64,000 bases of DNA from Gemmatimonadota bacterium (GCA_020344215.1 CP070815.1:124001-188000); one strand, 5' to 3'; counted from the stretch's first letter, positions 35,375 to 44,267 are shown. The notes: generated by a model from the sequence alone, not told the origin. Translations and numbers: made by a program.

Positions 35375-35749
35375 CTACGACTGCCTTCTGGTGGGTGCCC
35401 CTTCCCGCTCCGGCGTTCGGCGCTCCTCCGGCGTTGGGCGCTCCTCAGGGGTCTCCTCCGGCTCTAGCCGCTCCTCGATCTCTTGCCAGATGTCGGCCAG
35501 GTAGCCGGGGTCGTCTCGGTAGCGCCGCGCGAAGTCCAGCAGGTCCTGTTCGGTGAGCCCGCGCCGCGCGAGGACCGCTAGGGCGCTGTCGGTCGCTGCG
35601 AAGGAGTCGGCAGCCGCCTCGGCCGCCAGCAGGATTTCCAGATACGTCTCGATGTAATCCTCTCGGCTGATTCCCGTCTCCTCCCTGGCCTCGTCCTTAC
35701 AGCCGGCAAAGGACAGCAGGGTGCCCAGAACCAGTATGGCCCTGAGCAC
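35375..35749 (-). CDS. Putative lipoprotein, charged
   Basis: A 124-residue product from a GTG at 35749: a short signal peptide LRAILVLGTLLSFAGC with a lipobox-like LSFAGC, so Cys17 would be lipid-modified and exported. The mature part is mostly helical and acidic (REDYIETYLEILLAAEAAAD, LTEQDLLDFARRYRDDPGYL) and ends in a Pro/Glu/Arg-rich tail (EETPEERPTPEERRTPE). The frame is open further upstream to 35830 but overlaps the OPT gene there. It lies directly after the OPT transporter on the same strand. Similar short helical lipoproteins occur in Gemmatimonadota-like genomes. Function is unknown. Confidence 0.55.
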   Translation of the reverse strand: MLRAILVLGTLLSFAGCKDEAREETGISREDYIETYLEILLAAEAAADSFAATDSALAVLARRGLTEQDLLDFARRYRDDPGYLADIWQEIEERLEPEETPEERPTPEERRTPEREGAPTRRQS

Positions 35750-35778
35750 CCAGCCGGCCGTGCCAGGTCGAGAGCGCC

Positions 35779-37782
35779 TCAGCGCGATGCTGCCCTCGCG
35801 TCGGCGTTCGAGTAGCGGTAGAAGAACCACAGGACCAGCGGGAACACCAGCAGTCCAAGCAGCCCCTGGATCAGCGGGCTACTGACAATTGTCGGGAGCG
35901 TGACGTTTGCCACGATCAAGCCGGCGATAATCACCCCCATCAACGCCTCGCCGGCCACGAACCCGGAAGCGACCAGGATACCCGTGTTCGTTGCACGCTC
36001 CATCGCGTGATCCGGGTACCTCTTTGCCATCAGCATCCTGTCGACGATCCACTTGAACACGCCGCCGACGAAGATCGCGAACGTACTGTAGATCGGCAGG
36101 TACATACCGACGGCGACCAGCATCGGCGAGGGTGCCCTGACCAGGATGAGCATGACGCCGAACAGCATGCCGGCCAGGAAGAGCGGCCAGACCATTTCGC
36201 CGCCGACGATGCCCTGGCTGACCAGTGCCATGAGGCCCGCCTGCGGCGCCGGCAGCGCTAGGCTCGGGTCCGCGCCCGGGGCGCCGGCGAATCCGTAGGC
36301 GCGGCCCAGCAGCCAGAGGGCGACGCCGAGCGCCGGCGCTGCGAAGACCACCGCGATGAGCTCGCCCTTCTGCATCGAGGACGGTGTGCCGCCCAGGATG
36401 TGGCCCACCTTCAGGTCCTGCATCATGTCGCCGGCGATCCCCATGGCGCAGCAGACGACCGCCGCCACACCGAGCACCGCCATCACGCCCTGGTCACCGG
36501 TCAGGCCGATGGCCACCATGAGCAGCGCCGCCAGGATCAGGGTCGTAAGGGTGAGGCCGCTGATCGGGTTGTTGCTGCTGCCGATCACACCGACCAGATA
36601 GCCAGCGACGGCGGCGAACAAGATCCCCGCCACGACCATCACCACGGCGGCGACGAACGAACCGCCGAAGCTCTCGCTGAAGTAGTAGTAGAGGACCCAA
36701 ATGGGGACGAGCAGGCCGAGGATGCCGAACACGACCCAGCGGTACCTGAGGTCCTGCTCCAGGCGATTCTCCGCTTGAGCCCCCTTCACCTGCTTGACGT
36801 CCGCCAGTACGCGGCCAATGCCGGTGAGCAGGCTCTTACGCATGCTCCACAGAGTCCAGAAGGCGCCGACGACCATCGTGCCCACCGCCAGCGGGCGTAC
36901 CATCGTCTGCCAGACCACGTTCTGCGCCACGGCGGCCCAGCATGGCGCGGCTGCTTGGTTGGCCGTGCACCAGGCGGGATCCGTCGCCAGGGCCACGAGG
37001 TCGCGGTTCACGAAGCCCATCACCGGCGCCAGGCACCACCAGCCGAGCACGCCTCCGGCGAAGACCACCGCCGCCAGGCGCGGTCCGATGATGTAGCCGA
37101 CGCCCAGCAGGGCGGGTGAAGCCGAAGGCGTGGAGAGATAGATGCCACCTGTGTAGGTCTCGGGCAGGTTACCCCCGGCGACACGGGCCGAGCCCCACGA
37201 CCAGAAGCCTGTCATGTTCCGGAGCAGCACGCGAACGCCGGAAGCGTTCCTGATCACTTCGAGGATTGCGGCCGTGAGGCCGGCGATCACCAGGTACTTG
37301 CCGCCGGTCGCGCCTTTCTGACCCGCCTTGTGGATCTCACCGGCGGCCACCGATTCGGGGAACGGCAACCCCGCATCTTCGACCAGCGTGCGGCGCAGGA
37401 TGATGACGAAGAACACGCCGAGCATGCCGCCGATCATCATGATCACAATGGAGAGCCCGATGTTCACGCTCTCCCATACACCAGCGATGACGAAAGCCGG
37501 GATCGTAAAGATGGCGCCCGCGACCAGCGCTTCGCCCACCGAGGCCGTGGTCCGTGCGACGTTCTCTTCGAGGATCGTCCCGCCCACCGGTCGCAGCATG
37601 GCCATGGCCACGACCGCCGCCGGGAAGGTCGCCGCGATCGTGAGCCCAGCCACCATGCCGATATAGGCGTTGGCCGCGCCCAGGATGACCGCCATCACTA
37701 CGCCGAGCACGACGGCGCGGAGCGTGAACTCCTTCATCCGCGTATCTGCTGGGACGTAGGGCTCGTATGGTTTCGGGTCCAT
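35779..37782 (-). CDS. OPT-family oligopeptide/metal transporter
   Basis: A 667-residue integral membrane protein with about 14-16 predicted helices. N-terminal part KEFTLRAVVLGVVMAVILGA and NAYIGMVAGLTIAATFPAAV are typical of the bacterial OPT (oligopeptide transporter) superfamily, which moves peptides or metal chelates by proton symport. Other blocks are GGMLGVFFVIILRRTLVEDA, LPFPESVAAGEIHKAGQKG, SSNNPISGLTLTTLILAALL and CCAMGIAGDMMQDLKVGHIL. Shine-Dalgarno GAGGAGG precedes the ATG. It is followed on the same strand by a lipoprotein gene. The substrate cannot be told from sequence. Confidence 0.9.
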   Translation of the reverse strand: MDPKPYEPYVPADTRMKEFTLRAVVLGVVMAVILGAANAYIGMVAGLTIAATFPAAVVAMAMLRPVGGTILEENVARTTASVGEALVAGAIFTIPAFVIAGVWESVNIGLSIVIMMIGGMLGVFFVIILRRTLVEDAGLPFPESVAAGEIHKAGQKGATGGKYLVIAGLTAAILEVIRNASGVRVLLRNMTGFWSWGSARVAGGNLPETYTGGIYLSTPSASPALLGVGYIIGPRLAAVVFAGGVLGWWCLAPVMGFVNRDLVALATDPAWCTANQAAAPCWAAVAQNVVWQTMVRPLAVGTMVVGAFWTLWSMRKSLLTGIGRVLADVKQVKGAQAENRLEQDLRYRWVVFGILGLLVPIWVLYYYFSESFGGSFVAAVVMVVAGILFAAVAGYLVGVIGSSNNPISGLTLTTLILAALLMVAIGLTGDQGVMAVLGVAAVVCCAMGIAGDMMQDLKVGHILGGTPSSMQKGELIAVVFAAPALGVALWLLGRAYGFAGAPGADPSLALPAPQAGLMALVSQGIVGGEMVWPLFLAGMLFGVMLILVRAPSPMLVAVGMYLPIYSTFAIFVGGVFKWIVDRMLMAKRYPDHAMERATNTGILVASGFVAGEALMGVIIAGLIVANVTLPTIVSSPLIQGLLGLLVFPLVLWFFYRYSNADARAASR

Positions 37783-38072
37783 CGAGGTCCTCCTCGAGAT
37801 CTGGGGATTCTGGGTCGTTTCTGCGGCCTGGGCCGCCCTGGGGCTCTTTCCGCCGGTTTGCCTTGCTGGACAAGTGTTTTGTGAAGTCGCGACAGCCTAG
37901 GACTCCGCTGGCGGCGTGTCAAGCGCAGCCGCCGGAAGCGCGGTCGGCCCCGGGGTGGTCGCGGCGCCCGCTGGATTCGGCCTGGCTCTGCCTGTATTCT
38001 AGAAGCGACGGAGCATTCTCCAGCAAACGCTCACCTCGCTCACAGGCCCCCGCGCTGGGGGCAGACGCACGC
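37783..38072. other. Divergent intergenic region (290 bases)
   Basis: Longest non-coding stretch in the window, between the OPT gene (minus) and the RDD gene (plus). It must hold both promoters. TATTCT at 37995-38000 could be a -10 for the plus strand, but the matching -35 (TGGATT) is weak. The minus-strand boxes are not recognisable. No repeat or RNA motif is seen. Confidence 0.4.
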
Positions 38073-39236
38073 ATGGCGGAAACGGCACGAGACCCACGCG
38101 AGATCATCACGCCCGACGCTTTCTCGGTGGCGCCGGAGCTGCTCGGCACGCCCCTGGCTCGGCCCTGGCGCCGGGGGCTGGCGATGGGGATCGACCTGCT
38201 ACTGATCGCGATAATCGCAGGACTGCGGATATCCTGGCTCCTGCTCTTCCTCGCCCTGACGTTCCTGTTCTTCCAAGCGGCTATCCGTCCGACGTTGGGC
38301 GCGTTCCGCAAAGGGACCCGCTGGGCCGTGTTTGGACCCCTCACCGTACTGGCGCTCGTTGCGAGCTTGATCGCCGGATACGAGGCCTTCTCGGACTTCA
38401 ACCCGCTGGCGGGTCTCACGCTGTCCGCTGACACCTCGAGCGAGAGTGGTGTCACCGAGGAGCTGGGCATAATGGACGCCATCGCGGTGGCGCGGGACGT
38501 GACGGCGGTCCAGGCGGCCAGCTCGGAAGCCGAGATGACGGAAGCGCTAACCGGAGTCGCCCGGCGGCTGCTGCAGATGCAGGCCGCCCCGGACGAGATC
38601 CGCGACGTATTGGCCGCACTCGCTGAGGCCGGGGAGGAGCTGTGGGCTGGGGACGCCGTCGCGGCGGCACTCGCCAACGTCGGCCTCGACACGGAGGGAG
38701 TCGTAGCGCTGGCCGATGCAGACTCTCTGGTCCTCGCCTACGCGGCTTCTCTGCAGGCCGGCGATTCGACGCGCGCCGACGAGCTGCGTGAGCCACTGGT
38801 CGAGGTTCTTGCCTTCGACCGTGTCGGGGCGCTGGAGGAACGGAACGAGCAGTTAGCTGCCGACTTGGCGGCGAAGCAGGGGCAACTCGATGCCGAGCGT
38901 AGCCGTGGGCTCATTAACCTGATTCTCAAGGTCCTGAATGAGGTCGGAATCGAGTTCGGTTGGTCTGCCCTCTACTTCACCCTCCTCCCCGTTGTCTGGA
39001 GGGGCAGAACCCCCGGCAAGCGCCTGCTGCGGGTCCGCATCGTACGGCTCGACGGTAAACCGCTCGGCTGGTGGGCGGCCCTCAACCGCTTCGGTGGCTA
39101 CGCCGCCTCGATCTTCACTGGCCTGCTCGGGTTCCTGGAGATGTTCTGGGACGACAACCGGCAGGCGCTGCAGGACCGGATCGCCGCCACGGTGGTCGTG
39201 CGCGAGACGAAGGCCCAAGACCGATCCCCGGCGTGA
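38073..39236 (+). CDS. RDD-family membrane protein with large soluble insertion
   Basis: Product of 387 residues. The N-terminal part has the RDD start (RPWRRGLAMGIDLLLIAIIA) and two or three membrane helices (LLLFLALTFLFFQAAI, FGPLTVLALVASLIAGYEAF). A soluble, helical, Ala/Glu-rich section of roughly 200 residues follows (about 100-310), partly coiled coil (LEERNEQLAADLAAKQGQLD). The C-terminal RDD part has LPVVWRGRTPGKRLLRVRIV, DGKPLGWWAALNRFGGYAAS and WDDNRQALQDRIAATVVV. In a normal RDD protein the two halves are joined directly. RDD proteins are poorly understood; some act in ion exchange. The ATG start is chosen at the first Met after the gap. Confidence 0.75.
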   Translation: MAETARDPREIITPDAFSVAPELLGTPLARPWRRGLAMGIDLLLIAIIAGLRISWLLLFLALTFLFFQAAIRPTLGAFRKGTRWAVFGPLTVLALVASLIAGYEAFSDFNPLAGLTLSADTSSESGVTEELGIMDAIAVARDVTAVQAASSEAEMTEALTGVARRLLQMQAAPDEIRDVLAALAEAGEELWAGDAVAAALANVGLDTEGVVALADADSLVLAYAASLQAGDSTRADELREPLVEVLAFDRVGALEERNEQLAADLAAKQGQLDAERSRGLINLILKVLNEVGIEFGWSALYFTLLPVVWRGRTPGKRLLRVRIVRLDGKPLGWWAALNRFGGYAASIFTGLLGFLEMFWDDNRQALQDRIAATVVVRETKAQDRSPA

Positions 39237-39269
39237 GGGCGGCGAAACCAAAGCACCGTGGAGGCTCGT

Positions 39270-39300
39270 ACTGATCACTGACTACTGATCACCGATCACC
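39270..39300. repeat. Heptad-period repeat, half element (ACYGAYY family)
   Basis: ACTGATC, ACTGACT, ACTGATC, ACCGATC, ACC in tandem, just before the Shine-Dalgarno of the first Hsp20 gene. It matches only the right arm of the copy at 32910-33009; no left arm is present. Confidence 0.65.
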
Positions 39301-39319
39301 GGCAGTCTAAGGAGGAACC

Positions 39320-39853
39320 GTGGAGAACGAATCGGATTCGAAGGCGTCCGGTCGCGGCGCGCTCGCCGAATTCAAGGACGCTGTCACCAGCCTGTTCGGT
39401 CAGGTAACGAGCCTGGTCCCCGATTTCGGCCTCGGAAGGGAGTTCCCCCGGCACGAGCTGCGGGTGGAGGACGAAGAATGCCGAGTGCTCGTCGAACTGC
39501 CCGGTTTCAAGCGCGAGGAGATCGACGTTTCCGTCGCGGGCCGCACGCTCACGGTTTCGGGGCAGCGGCCACGCTTCGAGCCGCCGGAGAGCGGGCGCAT
39601 GCTGCGCAGCGAACGGCCCTCGGGTGACTTCGAGCTCGTCGTCCGGCTGCCTGCCGAGGTGGATGCGCTCGCGGTCGTCGCCCAGATGCGGGACGGTATC
39701 CTGGATGCACGCTTGCCCAAGTCGAGCGGCCGCGGCCGCAGTATAGAGGTAGAGGAAACCAGTGGCGGCGAAGAGGGCTCGGGCGCCATGCCGTGGGAGG
39801 AAGGGTCAGAACCGAAGGCCCAGGACGATGAGTCGGGAGCAGACGATGGATAG
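39320..39853 (+). CDS. Small heat-shock protein, Hsp20/alpha-crystallin
   Basis: ATP-independent holdase of 177 residues. The alpha-crystallin domain (about 45-140) contains HELRVEDEECRVLVELPGFK, REEIDVSVAGRTLTVSGQRP, GDFELVVRLPAEVDALAVVA and DGILDARLPKSS. The N-terminal arm is short and the C-terminal extension is long and acidic (EEGSEPKAQDDESGADDG). It starts with GTG after a perfect AAGGAGG. It overlaps the second Hsp20 gene by 8 bases, and clpB follows, so this is a heat-shock cluster. The two sHsps may form mixed oligomers; that is inference. Confidence 0.88.
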   Translation: MENESDSKASGRGALAEFKDAVTSLFGQVTSLVPDFGLGREFPRHELRVEDEECRVLVELPGFKREEIDVSVAGRTLTVSGQRPRFEPPESGRMLRSERPSGDFELVVRLPAEVDALAVVAQMRDGILDARLPKSSGRGRSIEVEETSGGEEGSGAMPWEEGSEPKAQDDESGADDG

Positions 39854-40238
39854 AATCGAACACGACGAGTTACGCGAGGCGCAGCAGAGCGAGCCGACCA
39901 GGGAGGAGCGCGAGGCACGCGCACGACGCCACCGCTACACGCGACCGGCCGTGGACATCTACTCGACCGACACCGAGATGGTCGTCCTCGCCGACATGCC
40001 CGGCGTCCGAAAGAGCGACCTCGAGATCACCCTCGACCGTGACGAGCTCGTCATCGAAGCAAAGGCCGCCGGACGCGCAGAGGATGAAAGCTCGCTCCCC
40101 TGGGGCTACTACCGCAGGTTCAAGCTCAAGACCGCCTTCGACCGCGAGGGCATCACCGCCAGCCTGGAGGGCGGGATCTGCCGGATCTCACTGCCCAAGG
40201 CCGCCAGCGAGCAGACCCGCAAGGTCAAGGTCGATTGA
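39846..40238 (+). CDS. Second small heat-shock protein, Hsp20/alpha-crystallin
   Basis: A 130-residue sHsp. Alpha-crystallin landmarks: RPAVDIYSTDTEMVVLADMP, GVRKSDLEITLDRDELVIEA, GYYRRFKLKTAFDREGITAS, LEGGICRISLPKA. The ATG at 39846 overlaps the end of the first sHsp (ATGGATAG) and has GGGAG 8 bases before it; the frame reaches back to 39762, with another ATG at 39828. Divergent from its neighbour in the N-terminus, so it is an old duplication. The gap to clpB holds a sigma-54-like promoter, so clpB may be controlled separately. Confidence 0.88.
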   Translation: MDRIEHDELREAQQSEPTREEREARARRHRYTRPAVDIYSTDTEMVVLADMPGVRKSDLEITLDRDELVIEAKAAGRAEDESSLPWGYYRRFKLKTAFDREGITASLEGGICRISLPKAASEQTRKVKVD

Positions 40239-40244
40239 CGAAGG

Positions 40245-40267
40245 GCGCCGGCGCCCAGCGCCGGCGC
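40245..40267. repeat. GC-rich perfect inverted repeat after the second sHsp gene
   Basis: GCGCCGGCGC (40245-40254), spacer CCA, GCGCCGGCGC (40258-40267). The arm is its own reverse complement, so it can be a hairpin (no T-tract follows) or an activator binding site centred about 80 bases upstream of the sigma-54-like promoter. Confidence 0.55.
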
Positions 40268-40323
40268 TCGATGCCTGCCCGCCAACAGCCGTGCGCGCGC
40301 ACTGCCGTTATGGCAGAGTCGCC

Positions 40324-40338
40324 TGGCACGCGAGTTGC
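40324..40338 (+). promoter_or_regulatory. Candidate sigma-54 (RpoN) promoter of clpB
   Basis: TGGCACG (40324-40330), four bases, TTGC (40335-40338). This has the -24 GG and -12 GC at the exact 10-base spacing (GG at 40325-40326, GC at 40337-40338) and matches 11 fixed consensus positions. It lies in the gene-free gap 100 bases before the clpB ATG. Transcription would start near 40350. An enhancer-binding protein would be needed. Confidence 0.55.
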
Positions 40339-40437
40339 CTCCTTCCACCTTGGATTCTTGTCTCTAGACATCGCGCTCCGCTCGAGCTGGAGGCGCGGGC
40401 GTGCCGTATCGAGAACGATGGGAGGCGCCGGACATAG

Positions 40438-43035
40438 ATGATCTCCTTTGACCGACTGACCGTGAAGGCCGGGGAGGCCCTGCAGGCCGCGATCGCCCTG
40501 GCCGCCGGGCGAGGCAATCCCGCCGTGGAGGACGTTCATCTGTTGCACGCGCTGCTGGAACAGGAGGGTGGGGTGGCCGGGCCACTGCTGGGGCGAGTGG
40601 GTGTTCGGCCGGATCAGCTCGGGCGGAAGGTGAACGAGGCGCTGGAGCGCTTGGCACGGCAGGAGGGCGGCTCGGGTGCCATGCCGTCGCGCGAGTTGAC
40701 GCAGGTCCTTGACGAGGCCGACAGGGAAGCCGGCGAGCTGGGCGACCAGTTCATCTCCACCGAGCACCTGCTGCTGGGGCTGCTGGCGAAGCCGGCGAGC
40801 ACGACGGCGCCGCTGCTCAAAGGCCTGGGTGCTACGCATGACAGTCTGCTGCAGGCGATCGGCGACATGCGCGGCCCGCACCGGGTGACCGACCGGGACG
40901 CGGAGGAGAAGTATCAGACGATACAGAAGTATACGATCGACCTGACCGACCTGGCTCGGCGTGGCAAGCTCGACCCGGTGATCGGGCGCGATGAGGAGAT
41001 CCGCCGTGTGATCCAGGTGTTGTCCCGGCGCACGAAGAACAACCCGGTGCTGATCGGTGAGCCCGGGGTCGGCAAGACGGCGATCGTCGAAGGACTGGCC
41101 CAGCGGATCGTGAACGGCGACGTGCCCGAGTCGTTGCGCAACAAGCAGCTCATCCAGGTGGATATCGCCAGCATGATCGCCGGCACCAAGTACCGGGGCC
41201 AGTTCGAGGAGCGCTTCAAGGCTCTCCTGAAAGAGATCACCGAGAGCGAGGGCCTGTATGTCGTATTCATCGACGAGCTGCACACCATCGTGGGCGCCGG
41301 GGCGGCCGAGGGCGCGGTAGACGCGAGCAACATGATGAAGCCGCTGCTCGCGCGTGGCCAACTGCGCGTCGTGGGTGCAGCGACCCTTAACGAGTACCGC
41401 GAGCACGTCGAGACCGACACGGCGCTGGAGCGGCGGTTCCAGCCGATCTTCACCTCGGAGCCCAGCGTCGAGGATACCGTCGGGATCCTGCGCGGCTTGA
41501 AGGAGCGCTACGAGGTCCATCACGGCGTGCGGATCACCGATGCTGCCATAGTCTCGGCGGCGCGGCTCTCGAACCGCTACATCGCCGATCGCTTCCTGCC
41601 GGACAAGGCCATTGACCTGATCGATGAGGCGGCCTCGATGCTGCGGATCGAGATCGACTCGATGCCGCTGGAGATCGATGAGGTCGAGCGGCGCATCGTC
41701 CAGCTCGAGATCGAGAAGCAGGCGCTGCAGAAGGAGGAGGACAAGGAGAGCCGCAAGCGGCTGGACCGCTTGGAGAAAGAGCTCGCCGAGCTGCGCGAGC
41801 GGTCCAGCGGCATGAAGGCGAAGTGGCAGGCCGAGAAGGAGGCGATCGAGAATATCCGCACCCTCAAGAGCCTGATCGAGAACCTGCGGGTCGATGCCGA
41901 GCAGGCCACGCGAGCCGGCGAGCACGGTAGGGTAGCCGAGATCATACACGGCAAGATCCCGGCGCTGGAGAAGGAGCTGACTGCGGCGACCGACAAACTC
42001 GCCGAGCTACAGAAGGAGTCGCGCTACCTCAAGGAGGAAGTGACCGAGGAGGACGTCGCGGCGGTCGTCTCGCGCTGGACCGGCGTTCCGGTCTCCAAGA
42101 TGATGGAGAGCGAGCGTGAGCGACTCGTCCAGCTCGAGGAACACCTGCACCGGCGGGTGGTCAACCAGGCCCAGGCGATCGAGGCCGTGGCCAACGCCGT
42201 GCGTCGCAACCGCGCCGGCCTCCAGGATCCGAATCGCCCGGTAGGCAGCTTCATATTTCTCGGCCCCTCCGGCGTCGGTAAGACCGAGACCGCGCGGGCT
42301 CTGGCGGAGTTCCTGTTCGACGATGAAGCTGCGATGGTGCGCCTCGATATGTCGGAGTACATGGAGCGCCACTCGGTAGCTCGCCTCATCGGGGCGCCGC
42401 CCGGCTACATCGGCTACGAGGAGGGTGGCCAGCTCACCGAGCGGGTGCGTCGTCGACCCTACAGCGTGATTCTGTTCGACGAGATCGAGAAAGCGCACCC
42501 TGATGTGTTCAACATCTTGCTCCAGGTGCTGGACGACGGGCGGCTCACCGATAGTCACGGCCGCACGGTGGACTTCCGCAACGCGGTCCTCATCTTGACC
42601 TCCAATATCGGTGGCCAGTGGATCCTCGAGCCGGAAGCCGAAAGCGACTGGGAAGAGGTCGAGAGGCGTGTCTGGGACGGTCTGCGCGCCACCTTCAGAC
42701 CCGAGTTCCTGAACCGCGTCGACGACATCATCATCTACAAGCTGCTGGGCCGCGACGAGCTGAGACGGATCGTCGATCTGCAGCTCGAGCGCGCTATGTC
42801 ACTGCTCTCCGAGCAGAAACTGTCGCTCGAGGTGACCGATGCGGCCCGCGAACTGATAGCGACCGAGGGCTATGAGCCGGCCTTCGGCGCCCGGCCGCTG
42901 AAGCGTGCGCTCCAGCAGTTTCTGCTCAATCCGCTGTCGGCGGCGGTCCTCGAGGGCAAGTTCAGCGAGGGTGACCGTATCACCGTCGATCGTGAGTCCG
43001 GTGAGGACCGGCTTTCCTTCCGAAAGGCGGAGTGA
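40438..43035 (+). CDS. clpB: ATP-dependent disaggregase ClpB
   Basis: Hexameric AAA+ chaperone that with DnaK pulls proteins from aggregates. The 865 residues show an N-terminal Clp_N domain ([20 protein letters not shown]), NBD1 with Walker A GEPGVGKT (207-214), Walker [10 protein letters not shown], the long coiled-coil M-domain that marks ClpB and not ClpC ([20 protein letters not shown], about 400-530), and NBD2 with Walker A GPSGVGKT (609-616), Walker [15 protein letters not shown], and the C-terminal [20 protein letters not shown]. No ClpP-binding loop motif is seen. Downstream of two sHsps, its classic functional partners. Confidence 0.97.
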   Translation: MISFDRLTVKAGEALQAAIALAAGRGNPAVEDVHLLHALLEQEGGVAGPLLGRVGVRPDQLGRKVNEALERLARQEGGSGAMPSRELTQVLDEADREAGELGDQFISTEHLLLGLLAKPASTTAPLLKGLGATHDSLLQAIGDMRGPHRVTDRDAEEKYQTIQKYTIDLTDLARRGKLDPVIGRDEEIRRVIQVLSRRTKNNPVLIGEPGVGKTAIVEGLAQRIVNGDVPESLRNKQLIQVDIASMIAGTKYRGQFEERFKALLKEITESEGLYVVFIDELHTIVGAGAAEGAVDASNMMKPLLARGQLRVVGAATLNEYREHVETDTALERRFQPIFTSEPSVEDTVGILRGLKERYEVHHGVRITDAAIVSAARLSNRYIADRFLPDKAIDLIDEAASMLRIEIDSMPLEIDEVERRIVQLEIEKQALQKEEDKESRKRLDRLEKELAELRERSSGMKAKWQAEKEAIENIRTLKSLIENLRVDAEQATRAGEHGRVAEIIHGKIPALEKELTAATDKLAELQKESRYLKEEVTEEDVAAVVSRWTGVPVSKMMESERERLVQLEEHLHRRVVNQAQAIEAVANAVRRNRAGLQDPNRPVGSFIFLGPSGVGKTETARALAEFLFDDEAAMVRLDMSEYMERHSVARLIGAPPGYIGYEEGGQLTERVRRRPYSVILFDEIEKAHPDVFNILLQVLDDGRLTDSHGRTVDFRNAVLILTSNIGGQWILEPEAESDWEEVERRVWDGLRATFRPEFLNRVDDIIIYKLLGRDELRRIVDLQLERAMSLLSEQKLSLEVTDAARELIATEGYEPAFGARPLKRALQQFLLNPLSAAVLEGKFSEGDRITVDRESGEDRLSFRKAE

Positions 43036-43150
43036 CTGGGAAGGTGCGGGGTCGGTAGGCGGTCGACGCTGCTTCTGGCTTCAGTCGCCCTATTGTTCTA
43101 ATGTTCCTCTAATCGGCAATCTCATGTCCCCAGAACGAGGGGTTCCGAAG

Positions 43151-43642
43151 GTGCGTAAGGCTGATCGAGTGGCGGTGCTGGCCGCGGTCCTCGTCGGGCT
43201 AGGCGGCTGTGGCGGAGGTGGTACCTCCTCGCTCGACGTGCCGGTGGGCGCGGCGACGCCGGAGGAGGCGGTCGAAACGTTCCTCAACGCGGCAAAGGAG
43301 GCGCAGGAAGCGAAAGACGCGGGCCAGTTCGAGCAGTCGCGACGTGCCTACGCGAGGATGGCCGCCGTGTTCGGCTCCGAGGAGGGCTCGATCTCAAAGG
43401 CTTATCCGGAACAGGAAGTCCGAGACCGGATGATCGTGCTCGCCGCCTGCTTCCGTCCCGTTAACTTCCGGATCACGTCGCAGCCGGATCTCATGGCCCG
43501 CGAGCGAGGGGAGACGGTCGTCACGGCAGACATCGCTCGCGCTCCAGAGAACGTAACCTTGCCTTTCACGGTTGTCCGTGCGAGAGATGACCGCTGGTAC
43601 ATCGTGCAGGTCCATCTCTCACTGCAGACGTTCACCTGCTGA
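43151..43642 (+). CDS. Hypothetical lipoprotein
   Basis: A 163-residue product from GTG 43151, which has GAGGGG 8 bases before it. The signal peptide RKADRVAVLAAVLVGLGGC has the lipobox LGGC and a Gly-rich tether. The mature part looks like a small alpha/beta domain: TPEEAVETFLNAAKEAQEAK, RRAYARMAAVFGSEEGSISK, then VTADIARAPENVTLPFTVVR and DDRWYIVQVHLSLQTFTC. The pattern (helix, then strands ending in 'dgrWyv') is like NTF2-like lipoproteins. Function is unknown. It is convergent with the epimerase gene. Confidence 0.65.
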   Translation: MRKADRVAVLAAVLVGLGGCGGGGTSSLDVPVGAATPEEAVETFLNAAKEAQEAKDAGQFEQSRRAYARMAAVFGSEEGSISKAYPEQEVRDRMIVLAACFRPVNFRITSQPDLMARERGETVVTADIARAPENVTLPFTVVRARDDRWYIVQVHLSLQTFTC

Positions 43643-43689
43643 GCGCCTGCCGGTTCCGCCGGTTCGCGAGAGCGCCGTTCCTCAGACGC

Positions 43690-44100
43690 CTATCGAATCC
43701 GTTCGGAGAGTTCGATGAGGACGCCCCCGGTGCCGGCGGGGTGGAGGAAGGCTACCCGGCGGCCGCCGGCCCCGCGCCTCGGAGCCGCGCCCACGGTCTG
43801 CAGCCCCGCCACCTGACACCGCTCCAGAGCGGCCTCGATGTCGGTCACCTCGAGGGCGATGTGGTGCAGGCCGGCCCCGCGCCGCTCGAGGAACCGCCCA
43901 ACGGGCGAGTCGGCTGCGCTGGGCTCCAGGAGCTCCAACCTCGTGCTGCCAAGGTCGAAAAGGGCGATCTCGACCTGCTCCGACTCAACGACCTCGCGGC
44001 CGGAGTCGGGCCGGCCGAGGACCGCACTGTAGACGGCCACCGCCGCATCCAGGTTCGGCACGGCGATCGCCACATGTTCGAGACGGGTGTCTTGATCCAT
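43690..44100 (-). CDS. mce: Methylmalonyl-CoA epimerase (VOC family)
   Basis: Glyoxalase-fold enzyme that interconverts (2S)- and (2R)-methylmalonyl-CoA in propionate and branched-chain metabolism. The 136-residue length is exact for the family. Metal ligands are in EHVAIAVPNLDAAV (His), AGLHHIALEVTDIEAALERC (His) and GTGGVLIELSERI (Glu), with QVEIALFDLGSTRLELLEPS in the middle. It is alone on the minus strand between plus-strand genes. Other VOC enzymes share the fold, but the spacing HVA...E...HHIALEV...LIEL is that of epimerases. Confidence 0.85.
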   Translation of the reverse strand: MDQDTRLEHVAIAVPNLDAAVAVYSAVLGRPDSGREVVESEQVEIALFDLGSTRLELLEPSAADSPVGRFLERRGAGLHHIALEVTDIEAALERCQVAGLQTVGAAPRRGAGGRRVAFLHPAGTGGVLIELSERIR

Positions 44101-44184
44101 CGGGAACCCCTTAACGCGGGTACGTGTTCTATCGCCGGTTCCCGGCCGCTGGGGCCGGTCTGAGCGGCGCGAGCGGGAAGATTA

Positions 44185-44193
44185 TGATATAAT
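44185..44193 (+). promoter_or_regulatory. Extended -10 promoter of trxA
   Basis: TG-A-TATAAT (44185-44193) is a perfect extended -10, which needs no -35. Transcription would start near 44200 and leave a leader of about 70 bases before trxA, beginning with the GC-rich hairpin at 44213-44229. Confidence 0.55.
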
Positions 44194-44212
44194 TGGTGGC
44201 GTTCGAAAGGGA

Positions 44213-44229
44213 CCGGCGCCAGGCGCCGG
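44213..44229. repeat. GC-rich inverted repeat in the trxA leader
   Basis: CCGGCGCC (44213-44220), A, GGCGCCGG (44222-44229): a palindrome with a one-base centre, folding as a 6-bp stem with a short loop. Its core resembles the repeat at 40245-40267 before clpB. Confidence 0.45.
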
Positions 44230-44267
44230 CGGTTTCGCAATGTCCGAGCGGGGGACGGGAGAGCGTA

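Noticed and set aside
37767..38072. N-terminal extension of the RDD protein back to 37767
   Set aside because: The extra 102 codons overlap the OPT gene start, have no Shine-Dalgarno and give a low-complexity Arg/Ser/Pro sequence; the ATG at 38073 starts the family-like part.
40225..41949. A 574-codon open frame antisense to clpB
   Set aside because: Shadow of the ClpB coding frame; no ribosome site, no family motif, and it would cover the regulatory gap before clpB.
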